From: Martinezella lusitana
GTDB lineage: Bacteria; Pseudomonadota; Alphaproteobacteria; Rhizobiales; Rhizobiaceae
Direction of reading: 5' to 3'
Length of the DNA: 64,000 bases
Assembly (NCBI RefSeq): GCF_900094565.1
Contig: NZ_FMAF01000003.1
Coordinates: forward strand, 124,001-188,000
Part shown: positions 63,287 through 64,000 of the stretch, piece by piece
How the letters are laid out: every line of letters begins with the position of its first letter
Numbering within the stretch: the first letter of the stretch is position 1
Made by a program: the position numbers and the translations under genes
The notes under the pieces: model-generated
Told to the model about the DNA's origin: nothing
The model's database searches: none
The model's input: only the letters and a program-made list of their open reading frames with translations

Positions 63287-64000
<714 letters not shown>

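Overview
The window reads as chromosome (or a chromid) of a member of the Rhizobiaceae, most likely Rhizobium or a close relative. The basis is the high-GC coding style, the UDP-glucose dehydrogenase/UDP-glucuronate epimerase pair known from rhizobial surface-polysaccharide synthesis, the density of solute-binding-protein ABC importers and LysR/GntR/MarR regulators, and short palindromic intergenic elements of the rhizobial RIME kind. No rRNA, tRNA, CRISPR array, transposase or phage gene was seen. Nearly all of the window is small catabolic or transport units, each with its own regulator.

Layout. 0.2-2.5 kb: ugd and lpsL-type genes (UDP-glucuronate and UDP-galacturonate supply). 2.5-11.5 kb: a flavin reductase, a creatininase-family amidohydrolase, a LysR regulator, an NMT1/THI5-like ABC importer, a cytosine-deaminase-like amidohydrolase, an FAD-linked oxidase and a flavodoxin-fold quinone reductase, together looking like an uncharacterised pathway for an N-containing ring compound. 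11.5-18.2 kb: methyltransferase, Rid protein, EamA exporter, small lipoprotein candidate, an MhqO/MhqD-like quinone-detoxification pair, ung, and a 1.3-kb block with a P-loop protein and a bactofilin-like small protein lying between two 102-bp direct repeats. 18.2-24.0 kb: LysR/MFS divergent pair, then a dimethylglycine-dehydrogenase-like flavoprotein with a choline-kinase-like protein, and a divergent DeoR regulator (24.3-25.1 kb). 25.1-29.0 kb: YeiE-like LysR with YeiH, and a PAS-GGDEF-EAL protein. 29.1-31.8 kb: IlvD/Edd sugar-acid dehydratase with a 3-hydroxyisobutyrate-dehydrogenase-family protein. 32.1-38.7 kb: RND efflux pump, an alpha/beta-hydrolase with eroded catalytic motifs, and a divergent LysR. 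38.9-40.3 kb: AhpD-like protein and ECF41-type sigma factor sharing a divergent promoter region. 40.4-42.2 kb: AraC/EamA pair. 42.3-48.4 kb: GntR, class V aminotransferase, HpaI aldolase, class I aminotransferase, amino-acid binding protein and permease (no ATPase). 48.4-58.4 kb: two MarR regulators, two paralogous FAD oxidoreductases, a kynurenine-formamidase-like cyclase, a ParDE toxin-antitoxin pair and both subunits of an indolepyruvate:ferredoxin oxidoreductase. 58.8-64.0 kb: a Dpp/Opp-type ABC importer, its last ATPase cut by the window end.

The most informative non-coding signals are back-to-back ECF41-type promoters (TGTCACA-N16-CGTC) between the AhpD-like gene and the sigma gene; a large dyad in front of the class V aminotransferase; GATGCC dyads between the LysR gene and the NMT1-like binding-protein gene; and the duplicated ung promoter/RBS/start region bracketing the 1.3-kb block. 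Functions are inferred from family motifs read by eye; substrates of the catabolic clusters are hypotheses.
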